DNA of 64,000 nucleotides, taken from positions 310,001 through 374,000 of the forward strand of contig NZ_BMZB01000001.1 in the NCBI RefSeq assembly GCF_014652575.1, read 5' to 3'. The stretch's first letter is position 1; each line of letters starts with the position of its first letter. A program made the translations under genes and the position numbers. The stretch is from Asticcacaulis endophyticus. Lineage in GTDB: Bacteria; Pseudomonadota; Alphaproteobacteria; Caulobacterales; Caulobacteraceae. Below are positions 33,525-43,030 of this stretch, piece after piece. The notes beneath the pieces are model-generated. The model had not been told where the DNA came from and ran no database searches. It saw nothing but the letters and a program-made list of their open reading frames with translations.

Positions 33525-34667
33525 TTAAGCCGCGTCGGCGGGAGATTTCCACCCGTCGCGCAGAGCTTGGTTGCGGGCATTACGGGCAGCGTCGGCCTGA
33601 GCACGCATGTCGCCCTTGGGCGCAACACCGTCAGACAGCACGGATTGGAACGGATCGGCGGGCTTGGCATCCTTGGCGATAGCCTTGAACATGCCGCTGA
33701 TTTCGGCGTCGGAAGCGTCCTTAGCCATTTCGTCACCAAGCTTGGAAACGACAGCGGCGCGGCGAAGTTCAGCGTCAGACTTGCCTGACACGTCGATTTT
33801 ACCGTCAAGCTTATTGACGGTGGAAACCAGCGCGGCGCGATCTGCCACCAACTTATCCAGATCAGCGGGCTTTGGCGCGCCGTCTTGGGCCTTTTTCAAG
33901 TCGGCCTTGAGTGTGCCGATTTCCTCATCCTTGGACGCAATTGCAGCCTTGTGCGCGGTGTCAGCATCGGAAAGTTTTGCCGCTGCGGCATCACGATCCT
34001 TGGTCAGCTTATCGATGGCTTGCGCGCCCTGATCGGTCGTAGAGACCGAGAGGCCGTCAACCATGACGTTACGCAGATTGTCCGGCATGTGCGGATTCCT
34101 TTCGTCTGCTACAGTGATCGGGGCAGCGCCCCATGAAATCGCACCGTCACCGATGCGAGCCTTTGAGCCAGCCCGCGCCCGGTCAACGAGTGCGAGGTGG
34201 TTGAACTTGATATGACGTTGAACCGCGTCGTATTCCTCGCCATCAGCCGTGACGCCCGGAACCCAATCGATCACGCAGGTATAGCCCGCGCTCAATTCGC
34301 GCTTGCCAGCCTCGAACGCCTTGATCGCGGCCGCATCCTTGACAATGAGCGGAAACTGAACCCACTCTCCGTCCTTCTTGGCCAGCGTGGATACCTCACC
34401 CGCGGCCAACTCTTTCCAGTTGTCAGCCGTGACGCCGTCCTTTGGGTGGTCGATGGTGATGGGCATGTGTGACGCAGAGCGGAGGCTTTCGTCGGAAAAG
34501 ACCTCTTCGGCGGGCCGATACACCCGCACAACCGCCTTGTCAGTGACGCCCATTTCGGAGCCGGTGTAAATCTGAACGCCGGTCCGAACCGCCCTTGCCT
34601 CAGCAATCAGGTAGCCGTCAGCGCTCCGGCGCGTGCCCGCGACGGTTACAGCATCGGTAAATTGCAT
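33525..34667 (-). CDS. DUF2213 prohead protease/scaffold protein
   Basis: This 380-residue protein has residues 1-180 forming a DUF2213 domain (VRVYRPAEEVFSDESLRSAS; HMPITIDHPKDGVTADNWKE; HLALVDRARAG), thought to be a prohead protease relative. The rest is a charged helical region (ATHK and DTAHKAAIASKDEEIGTLK) like a scaffold. A fused protease-scaffold makes sense between portal and capsid genes. It starts right after the portal stop (2 nt). Confidence 0.8.
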   Translation of the reverse strand: MQFTDAVTVAGTRRSADGYLIAEARAVRTGVQIYTGSEMGVTDKAVVRVYRPAEEVFSDESLRSASHMPITIDHPKDGVTADNWKELAAGEVSTLAKKDGEWVQFPLIVKDAAAIKAFEAGKRELSAGYTCVIDWVPGVTADGEEYDAVQRHIKFNHLALVDRARAGSKARIGDGAISWGAAPITVADERNPHMPDNLRNVMVDGLSVSTTDQGAQAIDKLTKDRDAAAAKLSDADTAHKAAIASKDEEIGTLKADLKKAQDGAPKPADLDKLVADRAALVSTVNKLDGKIDVSGKSDAELRRAAVVSKLGDEMAKDASDAEISGMFKAIAKDAKPADPFQSVLSDGVAPKGDMRAQADAARNARNQALRDGWKSPADAA

Positions 34668-34669
34668 GG

Positions 34670-36523
34670 TTAAACCTCAGCTATCTCAGCGTGCCAATTC
34701 GGCTTTATCTCTTCGAATATCTCAACACCCAGCTCGATCTTGCCTTTCCATGGCTCGATATTAGCGATGTCTATACCTACTGGCAGTGCATAGGTGATTG
34801 TGATGTGCGGGTTGTAATCCTGATGATCCCAAGACGCCCCAGCCTCTTTGACCCGCTCATGGCGATATGAAAGATTCCACGCGCCGAACACCATTACTGT
34901 GGCGTCACCAAATTGCTCCATCATACGAGGGCCGCCCGCGTTGATGGTTAGTTCCCCATCTACATTTCCCCAGTCGTCGCCGACCTTGAGCCAGTCGATG
35001 GGCGTTTTAGAGAAGGCAATCGTGACGTGCATGTCGTCAGCCGCAAGAGTCGTTTCAACGCCTTGAACCTTGAAATGCTCGATAATCTCAGCAGCGTTCT
35101 TCACGTCGCGGCGGATGTAAAGCGTGCGCGGTGTAGCGTCATTTGCAGCCAGTCGCGCGTTCGGATCGGTTAACGCAGCGCCCAATGCCGCCGTCTCGTC
35201 ATCACCATCCGGCTCTTGCTCTGATAGCTTGCCGTATTCATCAATGGCGGCCTCTAAGCCCGGCAACGAACCATCCTCAATAAATGCGTTCACCAGAGCG
35301 TCAGATAGAACTTCAATCGGCATAAGCTGAGGCGATGCGCCACCACTGCCCGCAATGGCGCGGGCGGCGTCAGCCTTGATTTTGAACACGTCGGCCTTTT
35401 CCTTGGCGCTCATTTGCCACAGAGGTGACCAACGATAATGAACCTCGTCGGGCCTCGAACCCAAAGCTGAGCGGATAAGGCATTCATCGAGCCGATAAAG
35501 CGCGGGTGTGGTCTCTATCTCCTGATCGGCACTCAGGCGGTCGTAATAGTTGCGCAGATCGCTATCACCGGTCGCGTTCATGCCAGCGGGGGCTTGCCCC
35601 AACAGCCGCGTGGCAGGAATATCCGCCGCACCAGACACGATCTGTAAAAACCTATCCAGCACGTCAGGCAAGCCCGCAAAAGACGCCGCTTTGGTTTCGT
35701 ATTCTTCCTCTTTGTCGAGGATGATTGTGCCGTTTATTCCTTTGGCCGTGTTGGCCAGCGTGAAGCGCTTTAACAGCCGCGCCTCATATCCGGGGTCCAT
35801 CATGCCCTGCATAAAGCCGGGAATGCGGATCACATCAACCTTGGCCTCAAAGACCAGAGAGGCGATATTGCCAGCGGTTGCGTCAGTGTTCTTGATTTCA
35901 GTAATGACCGAATTTAGAACGCTGTCGCCCCATCCTTTTCGTGCGTTTGTCGATAGGTCGGGGTCAGCCTGTTTCGCTCCAAGAAATATCGCCAGCCGCG
36001 ACGGGTGGATTGTAAGCTGCTGGCCGCTGGCATTGGCCAACGTGTAATATTTTGGCTTGCCGTACCACTCGGATGTCGGATCTCGGTCTATTTCGCCCGC
36101 GGCCAGAAATCGGCACGACAGGACGGTTAGATACTTCACACCACCCCTTGATACGCGGTCCATGTTGAGCGGCAAAGTCGGGTTTAGATCGCCCGTACCA
36201 ATCATGATGGCAGCTCCGCCCCACAAACGGGCCAAACGCCGTGCCTCCTGAACCTTAGCTTTCAGACCGAGGCGTTTTTCCTCAGCCTCTAAGGCTTCAA
36301 TCTGCTCAGGCTTCGCTTGCCAGTCGCGCCATGCTCGGACGCTGTCAAACGCCGGGATATCCACAATCTTACGCGGCAACCACGACCCGTCATAGCCGAA
36401 TGCGATCTGATCATCACTCAACATCGGCGCGCCGTAGAACGTGGTCGCCGCCTTATCTCGGTCTGTCCCCATACGGGAAACAAGAGAGGTGAGGCCGTCA
36501 GTAATGCGGGCAACGATACTCAT
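34670..36523 (-). CDS. Portal protein with C-terminal Acb1-like 2H phosphoesterase domain
   Basis: This 617-residue protein has residues about 1-440 that are a DUF1073-type portal (GYDGSWLPRKIVDIPAFDSV; PATRLLGQAPAGMNATGDSD; LYRLDECLIRSALG), the dodecameric DNA channel. Residues about 465-617 are a separate domain with two H-h-T motifs, MHVT (H499, T501) and PHIT (H573, T575), the mark of 2H phosphoesterases. The nearest known relative is Acb1, which cleaves cyclic nucleotide signals of CBASS defence. Whether the domain is active here is an inference. The two halves are joined by an acidic linker (EQEPDGDDETAAL). Confidence 0.85.
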   Translation of the reverse strand: MSIVARITDGLTSLVSRMGTDRDKAATTFYGAPMLSDDQIAFGYDGSWLPRKIVDIPAFDSVRAWRDWQAKPEQIEALEAEEKRLGLKAKVQEARRLARLWGGAAIMIGTGDLNPTLPLNMDRVSRGGVKYLTVLSCRFLAAGEIDRDPTSEWYGKPKYYTLANASGQQLTIHPSRLAIFLGAKQADPDLSTNARKGWGDSVLNSVITEIKNTDATAGNIASLVFEAKVDVIRIPGFMQGMMDPGYEARLLKRFTLANTAKGINGTIILDKEEEYETKAASFAGLPDVLDRFLQIVSGAADIPATRLLGQAPAGMNATGDSDLRNYYDRLSADQEIETTPALYRLDECLIRSALGSRPDEVHYRWSPLWQMSAKEKADVFKIKADAARAIAGSGGASPQLMPIEVLSDALVNAFIEDGSLPGLEAAIDEYGKLSEQEPDGDDETAALGAALTDPNARLAANDATPRTLYIRRDVKNAAEIIEHFKVQGVETTLAADDMHVTIAFSKTPIDWLKVGDDWGNVDGELTINAGGPRMMEQFGDATVMVFGAWNLSYRHERVKEAGASWDHQDYNPHITITYALPVGIDIANIEPWKGKIELGVEIFEEIKPNWHAEIAEV

Positions 36524-36532
36524 GTCCGCTCC

Positions 36533-37918
36533 TTAGAGGCCGTCAAGGGTGTAGGTGCTGCTCGATAGAAGGGCATTAAATGCCCGGCTGGTACTGTCGG
36601 CGTCGTCATCGTGCGTGGCTTCTGGGAAGCCTTCTAGGGCCGAGAACCAATCTTCGTTCCACGCCCCTTTGAGAACCAAAACATTGCCCGCCTCAGCTTG
36701 GGCCGAGAACGGGCTGAATCGCGTAACCTTGTCGCCAGATTCCGGCGTGGCCCGCGCAGTGAATCCGCTCAGAAGTTTGATGAGGTTAGTGACTTGCGAT
36801 TTACCGGCCTGCCCAGGATCTTGCGGAAGCGAAACTTCAGTCCCGATACCGTCCTGTTCGGCGGTGTTTTTTATAAGCGATTCTACGCCACTTGGAGATA
36901 GCCACGCCTTGACATGATGGCCCACAATGTATCGACCATCCGGCAGTTTGCCGAGCTTAGTGCCAGCCGTGCCATCAGGATCATTACCTTCAATCTTCGG
37001 CGTAGCGCCTAAATCCCAACCGCGAACCCACCGAACACCGGCGGGCGCGACCTCAACGACCTGACACCAGCCACGCTGAAACAGCAGACCCGCGGCTGGA
37101 CGTATATTCCAGTTGCCACCAAGGAGCCGTTCGCGCTCAACCGTGCCAAGGGCCATCAGGTTCGCAAGGTAGCCCGGATCAGCGGCCATTAACGCCCTGT
37201 TGTCCGTCAACTTCGCCGGAACGAAGGTCACAGACTTGGGTGGAATGGGCTTCTGAGCCCCATCGGCATCAGGCGCCGTGTGACTTGCTAGGTCGTCGGG
37301 ATTATCACCCCAAACTATCGTATCGCCTACCCGTATAAACCACCTGAGAACGCCAGCACGCTCCGGAATCGGAAGGCCCGTTTCTGGGTTGATCCACCAT
37401 GATATGAATTTCGCGACCCAACTATCCGCATCAGGATTGCATGTCGCTCTGATATATGGCCGCACACCGCTCATTGAGCGATTTCGGCTGACCATGTACC
37501 AGAATTGCTTTTCGCTGAAATGCGTCAACTCATCGAAGCAAATCAGCGGTATCTGTGAGCCCTGCCAGTTCAGGACGGTCTTATCGTGCTCAAGGTGAGC
37601 GAAACTTACTGATGCGCCGGAAGGAAACTTCCACTCCAGAACATGCTCTTTAGGAACTGCCCCCATCGAAGGATAAAGTTTCTGGCTTTCATCCCAAAGG
37701 CCACCCTCGTTACGAACCTGCACCGTGGAACGACGAAAGAAAACCGCGCCGAAGTTGGCGTTAGCTATATGCCTTAGGGGCTCCATCAGGAGCGCCCAAG
37801 TCTTTCCGCCGCCAGCAGAGCCGCCGTATATCGCAATATCAGCCGGTGACGACAGGAAGGCCATTTGCGGACCGTCCTGCGGCCTTATGACCGTTTGGCT
37901 CGGCTCACCCCCTGCCAT
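36533..37918 (-). CDS. Terminase large subunit
   Basis: This 461-residue packaging ATPase-nuclease has Walker A GGSAGGGKT (33-41), Walker B-like LICFDELTHF, and the nuclease start VRGWDLGATPK. It cuts the concatemer and pumps DNA into the head through the portal encoded next. It overlaps the small subunit stop by 14 nt. The length is normal for the family. Confidence 0.93.
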   Translation of the reverse strand: MAGGEPSQTVIRPQDGPQMAFLSSPADIAIYGGSAGGGKTWALLMEPLRHIANANFGAVFFRRSTVQVRNEGGLWDESQKLYPSMGAVPKEHVLEWKFPSGASVSFAHLEHDKTVLNWQGSQIPLICFDELTHFSEKQFWYMVSRNRSMSGVRPYIRATCNPDADSWVAKFISWWINPETGLPIPERAGVLRWFIRVGDTIVWGDNPDDLASHTAPDADGAQKPIPPKSVTFVPAKLTDNRALMAADPGYLANLMALGTVERERLLGGNWNIRPAAGLLFQRGWCQVVEVAPAGVRWVRGWDLGATPKIEGNDPDGTAGTKLGKLPDGRYIVGHHVKAWLSPSGVESLIKNTAEQDGIGTEVSLPQDPGQAGKSQVTNLIKLLSGFTARATPESGDKVTRFSPFSAQAEAGNVLVLKGAWNEDWFSALEGFPEATHDDDADSTSRAFNALLSSSTYTLDGL

Positions 37919-38549
37919 TGTCAGGCAGTTGGAATATGGTCACTGAGGGGGCTGGAAGATCCGCCCCATCCCTCCCCGTCAACTCAACCTTATCCTTGAA
38001 CATTCCCAAGTGTCGGCCGATCTTCTCAAGCGCGCCAACCTTGTCGTGCATCTTGATCGCGAATCCGTCTTTGGTCAGCTTGACCTCGGAAACGGCGGCC
38101 TTGATATCATCCGGCAGATCGTCGCGATTGATAGGGTCAACGAACGGTGCGTCGACATATTTGACCAAAGACGCGCTGCCAATTTCCTCAGCGGGAAGGC
38201 GCTTGCCATCATCAGTGAAGCCGAACGCGACCTCTTTCGTGCCCCAGTTCACTACGTCCGAAGCGTTGGCAAAACCTACCTTGGCAAGTTCTTGCAGCAC
38301 CCGGTCGGCGGTGATTTCGGTGCGTTTTGAACGTGAAGCCTGCGCCTCGGAGATCGCAAAAATTATCTCAGGTTTGCTAAGGTTCTCATGGCCTATCGAA
38401 TGGGCGGTCGAGACGCTGTATCCCGCCCTTACCGCAGCCTGTGTGGCATTGAGGTCGATAAGGTATTCCTCAACGAACCGCTTCTGCTTGTCCGTCAAAT
38501 CGCGTCGAGGCGCATCATCAGGCCAAGGCTTTTCCTTGCCTTCCGACAT
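37905..38549 (-). CDS. Terminase small subunit
   Basis: This 214-residue protein shows LTDKQKRFVEEYLIDLNATQ followed by AAVRAGYSVSTAHSIG, the Terminase_2 helix-turn-helix that recognises the packaging site. A central oligomerisation part and a C-terminal VELTGRDGADLP tail follow. It begins the morphogenesis block. No obvious cos or pac site could be pinned down near it. Confidence 0.9.
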   Translation of the reverse strand: MSEGKEKPWPDDAPRRDLTDKQKRFVEEYLIDLNATQAAVRAGYSVSTAHSIGHENLSKPEIIFAISEAQASRSKRTEITADRVLQELAKVGFANASDVVNWGTKEVAFGFTDDGKRLPAEEIGSASLVKYVDAPFVDPINRDDLPDDIKAAVSEVKLTKDGFAIKMHDKVGALEKIGRHLGMFKDKVELTGRDGADLPAPSVTIFQLPDNGRG

Positions 38550-38695
38550 CGTGATTACCCATGTGATGAAAATGAAAAAAGACCGCGACGGTTCCCCGTG
38601 CGGCCTGATCTTGTGACGCTACTTCAGCGCATAGTGATTAATTGGCTGATTTGCGCGCGCACGTCAACGGGGAATTTATCGCGCGTTGATTTAGT

Positions 38696-39283
38696 TCACA
38701 ACCCAGCCTCAAAAGCGAACCTGACATTCTCAACAGCCGACACGATGAAGGCCGATAACTTCTTCTCATCCCGCACGGTGTAAACCGATCTTACCGCATC
38801 TTGCCACGACCTGCCAGTGTCCATGATCCAGTCGTGGCACAGCGCCTCGATCAGCTTAGCTGACCCGCCGCCGATGTGAGCTTTGATCTCGTCGTAGCGT
38901 CGTGCAGCCGCCATCTGGATATCGAGGCGCCCCTTACTGTCGCCGCGGTCATTGTCCACGAACTCGGCCCTCATGCCGCGTGATCCGTCCATGCCGTGAG
39001 CCTTGGCGTATAGCTCGACAATGGCCCTGCCGGCGTTCTGCTGGTTCTGGTCGATCACGGATTTGCGGAACAGCGCATCGAACACCAAGCATCGCTCAAG
39101 GCGTGTGACACGCTTGCGATGATCCTGCGCCATGTCGTAGGCCTCAGGCTGGCTCTGGGCGCGGCTGACGGTATCGGGATTGACGCCCCAATTGCCGGTC
39201 TGCCGCATGGCCTCACGCTCAGCCGCAGCCTTCTTGAGCGCATAATCCGGGTCGAGGAACTTGGCTCGGTCAGCTCTGGCCAT
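38696..39283 (-). CDS. Hypothetical phage protein ahead of the terminase genes
   Basis: This 195-residue protein is helical and charged, with AAARRYDEIKAHIGGGSAKL and IEALCHDWIMDTGRSWQDAV near the C-terminus, which gives the impression of a DNA-binding late regulator of the type often found just before terminase in alphaproteobacterial prophages. No firm family. ATG 39283 overlaps the preceding stop as TGATG. Confidence 0.6.
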   Translation of the reverse strand: MARADRAKFLDPDYALKKAAAEREAMRQTGNWGVNPDTVSRAQSQPEAYDMAQDHRKRVTRLERCLVFDALFRKSVIDQNQQNAGRAIVELYAKAHGMDGSRGMRAEFVDNDRGDSKGRLDIQMAAARRYDEIKAHIGGGSAKLIEALCHDWIMDTGRSWQDAVRSVYTVRDEKKLSAFIVSAVENVRFAFEAGL

Positions 39284-39519
39284 CAATCGGCTGCCTTTTC
39301 TGCTGATAGCGGGAACTGGCCCGGAAACGTGTCGATGATGAGCCGGGCATCTGCGAACAATTCCGACTTGGCGCGGTTGGCCCAGACGAAGGATTTCAGG
39401 TCATCACCGATGCCGCCGATCTGCTGGCGTGCACGGATGCGGCCCGCGATGTAGCGCAGTTTTTCGGTGTAGAGGCCGTCGTCAGCCTCGGCCTCGCGCT
39501 GTTCGGCGTAGTGGGTCAT
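39283..39519 (-). CDS. Small phage protein, unknown function
   Basis: This 78-residue helical protein (THYAEQREAEADDGLYTEKL) has AAGGGA 7 nt before ATG 39519. It overlaps the DUF1376 gene by ATGA and the next gene by one base. Function not recognised. Confidence 0.6.
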   Translation of the reverse strand: MTHYAEQREAEADDGLYTEKLRYIAGRIRARQQIGGIGDDLKSFVWANRAKSELFADARLIIDTFPGQFPLSAEKAAD

Positions 39520-40394
39520 GCTGCGTCCCTTTCGTCGCGGATTTGTTTTTCTTCGGCCCATGTCGGCTCAGGCCCCCAAGACGGCATCCATTGGCCAGTT
39601 TTCACCTTGTGCCGGACAAGGTTTTTGCGGATATCATCAGGCACTTCCTCAGCCTCAGCGGGCGGAACCCATACCTCGTGAGCCTCCCGCATAACGTCGT
39701 TGAACCACGACCAGGTGGTGATTGGCTTAACTCTGGACTTTCGGGTTTTGGCATCAATCACCTGCCTGACCATTCGCCAATCGTAACCCATCGCCAGCCA
39801 TGAGGTCACGGCGTGGGTGGTCTGGATCATGCTTGCCGTCGAGTGCGGGTTGACTATGCCGGGGCCGCAGACCTTGCCCAACTCGGCCATGATTTGGTTT
39901 CGCTCAGGCCAGTTTTTGCCTTCGAGTTTTGGGCTCTTAGCTATAGCTTCTTTTGGCTTTTGGCTTTTGGTTTTTGGATGGCATTCCTCAAGCAATGCTT
40001 CGGGCATGCTTGTAGCATTGCTAATAGCATCTTCGATTGGTGCTTGCGCATTGCTACCCCATCGTTTTTCTGCGGCGATACGGGCGCGATCCTGATTGCG
40101 CTCAGATGCAGTTTTAATCTCGCCAATACGCTTGTCCATGCCGTCGTGACGGTAACCCCCATCAGCCTGAATGAACTTTGACGCCAGAACGCTTTTAACA
40201 GCTTTCTGTTCATCTTTCGCCATAGCGGCGCAGATGCGTAAGCACTCGGTGACCGTCCATCCTTCGCCTTGATCGAGATAGTATTGGTGGCACAAAGTGA
40301 TATATGCGCCACGTTCAGCCAGCGACATGCGTGATGTGCCGCTATGCCAATCACCTATGTGCATCGGGTATGTATTTATCTTAAGGTCGCTCAT
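39516..40394 (-). CDS. DUF1376 (YdaU-like) replication protein
   Basis: This 292-residue protein begins KINTYPMHIGDWHSGTSRMS followed by LAERGAYITLCHQYYLDQG, the DUF1376 signature. Members act as phage replication initiators or helicase loaders. The gene is coupled to the DnaB-type helicase by an ATGA overlap, which supports that role. A variable, lysine-rich middle part separates the DUF1376 domain from a C-terminal helical unit. Confidence 0.85.
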   Translation of the reverse strand: MSDLKINTYPMHIGDWHSGTSRMSLAERGAYITLCHQYYLDQGEGWTVTECLRICAAMAKDEQKAVKSVLASKFIQADGGYRHDGMDKRIGEIKTASERNQDRARIAAEKRWGSNAQAPIEDAISNATSMPEALLEECHPKTKSQKPKEAIAKSPKLEGKNWPERNQIMAELGKVCGPGIVNPHSTASMIQTTHAVTSWLAMGYDWRMVRQVIDAKTRKSRVKPITTWSWFNDVMREAHEVWVPPAEAEEVPDDIRKNLVRHKVKTGQWMPSWGPEPTWAEEKQIRDERDAA

Positions 40395-41743
40395 GCACCC
40401 CTCCAATTGTCCGGGCGTTCATTCAGGATTACGTCGTGGGCCATCGATGCCCACATGACATCATCACCCACCTCACCGCCTCTGTTCTTGGCGCAGATGA
40501 CCACCATTTCATGTGACTTGGCCGCGCACTCAGCCTCCCAGTCCAGAAGGCGCATAGCGTCCGTGGGTGGATTATTGCGGAGGTAAACGACCTCACGATA
40601 TGGGAATAGGATAGCGTTGGCGTCCTGCTCAAACCCGCCACTGTCGCGAAGGTCTGACATTTGAGGCCGCTTGTTCTCACGGCTTTCAAGATTGCGGTTT
40701 AACTGGGCCACAAGCATGATGGTGCAGCCAAGCTCCTTAGCCATCCGCTTAACCTCCGCGGTCATCTCAGCGAGGGCTTTCGCGTCTGTCTTGCCGCGAT
40801 AATCCGGCATAGTTAGAAGCTGAACATAATCTATGACGATTAGCGCCAGTTCAGACCGTGATTTATGACGCCAGGCATCGCGCCTGATGTCGTCTATGCT
40901 CATGCGGCTGCAATCGTTTATGAAAAGGTTGCGTGGCACGTCACCGGCGACGGAAGAGACGTGATCCAGCGTGTCTTTAGATGGGCTTGATATGTCTTTG
41001 TAGGCCACGCTCCATCCGGTCTCAAATGTCAGGTGAGACAGGCAGCGCTCCGACATTTCACCCCGTGTCATTTCAAGCGCGTAAAAGACCACGCGGTGAT
41101 CTGGGTTGAGTCGGGCAGCGCCGAATGAGACATTACGACTGAATGCCGTCTTGCCCATCGATGGACGCCCGCCGGTCACGATGACGTGCCCCGGCTTTAA
41201 TCCCCCCAACCTATCGTCTATGCACTTTAGGCCCGTCATTAGTCCGGACGGACGCCCACTCTCAACCTGACCGTAGAGCATAGACAGATGATCCGTGGCC
41301 GCGGCTGTCGCGTTTACCGACTCTTCTCCCGATCCGGCAGCTATCTCAATGCGTGCGATGTCCTGCTTGACGGCGTCTATGGCTGCCAGTGCGTCGGTCA
41401 TCTTCGCTACACTGGTGAAGCTATTAGCGACCTCATTGACCTGCCATGCGTTTATGATCGCTCCCGCATTGTCAGATATCGTGAAGGTCGGCGGGCACTT
41501 ATCGATCATCGTAAACAGGTATTTAGACCCGCCATACTTCTCTGCGGAATCACCTAAGAGGGGCGCAATGGTCTGCGGGCCTATGTTTTTACCCGCAGAG
41601 ACGCCTTCACGGATTAGCCCCCATATGAAACCGTGTAGATCGTCGTGGAAATGGTATTCATGCAGGTGCATGACCAGCGGGAGCACTGACTGATCATATA
41701 GCGCGATGCCGATCACGGCTTGTTCAGCGTCAAGAGCGTGCAT
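40391..41743 (-). CDS. Replicative DNA helicase (DnaB type)
   Basis: This 450-residue protein has an N-terminal DnaB-N-like domain (LDAEQAVIGIALYDQSVLPL), Walker A TGGRPSMGKTAFS, Walker B LIVIDYVQLL, and LRDSGGFEQDAN, the DnaB motif 4 region. It would unwind the phage origin. AAGGGGG precedes ATG 41743; the annotated frame extends 8 codons upstream without better support. Confidence 0.93.
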   Translation of the reverse strand: MHALDAEQAVIGIALYDQSVLPLVMHLHEYHFHDDLHGFIWGLIREGVSAGKNIGPQTIAPLLGDSAEKYGGSKYLFTMIDKCPPTFTISDNAGAIINAWQVNEVANSFTSVAKMTDALAAIDAVKQDIARIEIAAGSGEESVNATAAATDHLSMLYGQVESGRPSGLMTGLKCIDDRLGGLKPGHVIVTGGRPSMGKTAFSRNVSFGAARLNPDHRVVFYALEMTRGEMSERCLSHLTFETGWSVAYKDISSPSKDTLDHVSSVAGDVPRNLFINDCSRMSIDDIRRDAWRHKSRSELALIVIDYVQLLTMPDYRGKTDAKALAEMTAEVKRMAKELGCTIMLVAQLNRNLESRENKRPQMSDLRDSGGFEQDANAILFPYREVVYLRNNPPTDAMRLLDWEAECAAKSHEMVVICAKNRGGEVGDDVMWASMAHDVILNERPDNWRGA

Positions 41744-41894
41744 TGTCACCCCCTTGAGCCATAGCAATAGTGATCTGAGCTTGTGCCATCGGCAGGATGG
41801 ACAGGCGAACGCTTGGTTCTTTAGCCAGCGAAGCTATGGAAAGTAACGCCACGGCCTTGTTGATGCGCTCTGCTGGTGTGAATCTGTCTCGCAT
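41730..41894 (-). CDS. Small protein between DnaB helicase and its upstream gene
   Basis: A 54-codon gene (starts MRDRFTPAERINKAVALLSI) has GGGGAGG upstream. Its start overlaps the previous stop as TGATG and its end overlaps the helicase start by 14 nt. The protein is helical; no family is recognised. The tight coupling on both sides makes it a likely real gene. Confidence 0.65.
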   Translation of the reverse strand: MRDRFTPAERINKAVALLSIASLAKEPSVRLSILPMAQAQITIAMAQGGDNARS

Positions 41895-42262
41895 CACGCC
41901 ACCTCCCCGAATAGGGTCATCTGATCGCCCGGCTTAGACTGTAGTGACTTAGCCCACGCGATCTGAGCAGCCATCAAGACCGGGCGACCATATATCTTTT
42001 CGAGCATACGCGCGGCCGCGTCATTTACGGCCTCTGAGCGAGTTCTGAATAAACGGCTGGTATTGCCGTTATAAATCCCCAGAGGCTCGCCCATGCCCCA
42101 GCAATCGCCCATCATTTGATGGAACTCTATCGCGGCGGCCCATAGACCATTGTGCTGACCAAGCCGGATCATGGCTAGAGGCAGTTTTCCGGGGCGGCCG
42201 GGACAGTCAAGCCTCAGGTATTCGGCCTGCTCGATGCGGGTGTATTTGTCCGTTGATGCCAT
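41894..42262 (-). CDS. Hypothetical phage early protein
   Basis: This 122-residue protein starts ASTDKYTRIEQAEYLRLDCP and has conserved-looking IRLGQHNGLWAAAIEFHQMM. The family is unknown. ATG 42262 has a GGGGG stretch upstream and overlaps the previous stop (TGATG). It is part of the early minus-strand operon before the replication genes. Confidence 0.6.
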   Translation of the reverse strand: MASTDKYTRIEQAEYLRLDCPGRPGKLPLAMIRLGQHNGLWAAAIEFHQMMGDCWGMGEPLGIYNGNTSRLFRTRSEAVNDAAARMLEKIYGRPVLMAAQIAWAKSLQSKPGDQMTLFGEVA

Positions 42263-42561
42263 CACTTCGCCCCCGTCAGTTTTATGTCCACGCCGTGAAT
42301 GTGCTTCATCCGGCGGCGCGTCCTGACATTCCACGCCGGTTTATCAGCGGGTTTATCGGCGGCTTGAGGCTCACTTATAGACGCTTCCCGCTTATACCCG
42401 CCGTCATATTGAGCGCGCACAGCATCAATCGACCGGCCCTCGATGGCGGCGATATTCTGCCACTGACGCAGACCGATCAGCCGCACAATCGAGATGCCGA
42501 GCTGCGGGGATTTAATCGGCTCAAGGCCATTGCGGAGGCGGTCTTGTCTATCGAACGACAT
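42262..42561 (-). CDS. Hypothetical phage early protein
   Basis: This 99-residue basic protein contains GLRQWQNIAAIEGRSIDAVR, which could be a short helix-turn-helix. The family is not recognised. It overlaps the preceding gene by 14 nt. Confidence 0.55.
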   Translation of the reverse strand: MSFDRQDRLRNGLEPIKSPQLGISIVRLIGLRQWQNIAAIEGRSIDAVRAQYDGGYKREASISEPQAADKPADKPAWNVRTRRRMKHIHGVDIKLTGAK

Positions 42562-43030
42562 TGCCAGCCTCCCCGAACAGCACGACGGCCAGCACGATCA
42601 GAACCAGCGATACGACGCCAGCCAATCCAAGACGGCGCTTGGGATGAATTCGGCGCCACTGGCCCTCACCCATGAAATATCCCGCCGACCCCTTGGGATA
42701 GTCGTCATTGACCGGGTTCAGGCCATCACGAACACACTTTGCCGCCAACGCATCCGCCTCGTCACGGCATTCACGGCAGGCGTAGCGCGGCTCAACGTCC
42801 TCAACGCGGGTGCAGATGTCGCAGGGCCGGTATGTGTCAAGCTGGTGGACGCTTGGGAACTGACCAAGCGGGTCGAGCGCCGGGGCCTTGTACCGCGCAT
42901 CCACGGCGGCTTTCAAACCCGCGGTCGTGGCGTTCTTGACCCGTTTCTGTGCCGTCTTACATCCTGGCATCCCGGACGCAGCGGCGGCGCGAACCTTCTC
43001 AAAGCGTGTGTTGTCGATGATGTCACCCAT
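42548..43030 (-). CDS. Zinc-finger-like protein with C-terminal membrane segment
   Basis: This 160-residue protein has paired CDIC and CREC motifs (about 75-100) that should bind zinc, and a hydrophobic C-terminal stretch (LGLAGVVSLVLIVLAVVLFG) that should insert in the membrane. GGAGGACG stands before ATG 43030. It may be a membrane-bound early protein that interferes with host processes; no family is recognised. Confidence 0.65.
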   Translation of the reverse strand: MGDIIDNTRFEKVRAAAASGMPGCKTAQKRVKNATTAGLKAAVDARYKAPALDPLGQFPSVHQLDTYRPCDICTRVEDVEPRYACRECRDEADALAAKCVRDGLNPVNDDYPKGSAGYFMGEGQWRRIHPKRRLGLAGVVSLVLIVLAVVLFGEAGNVVR

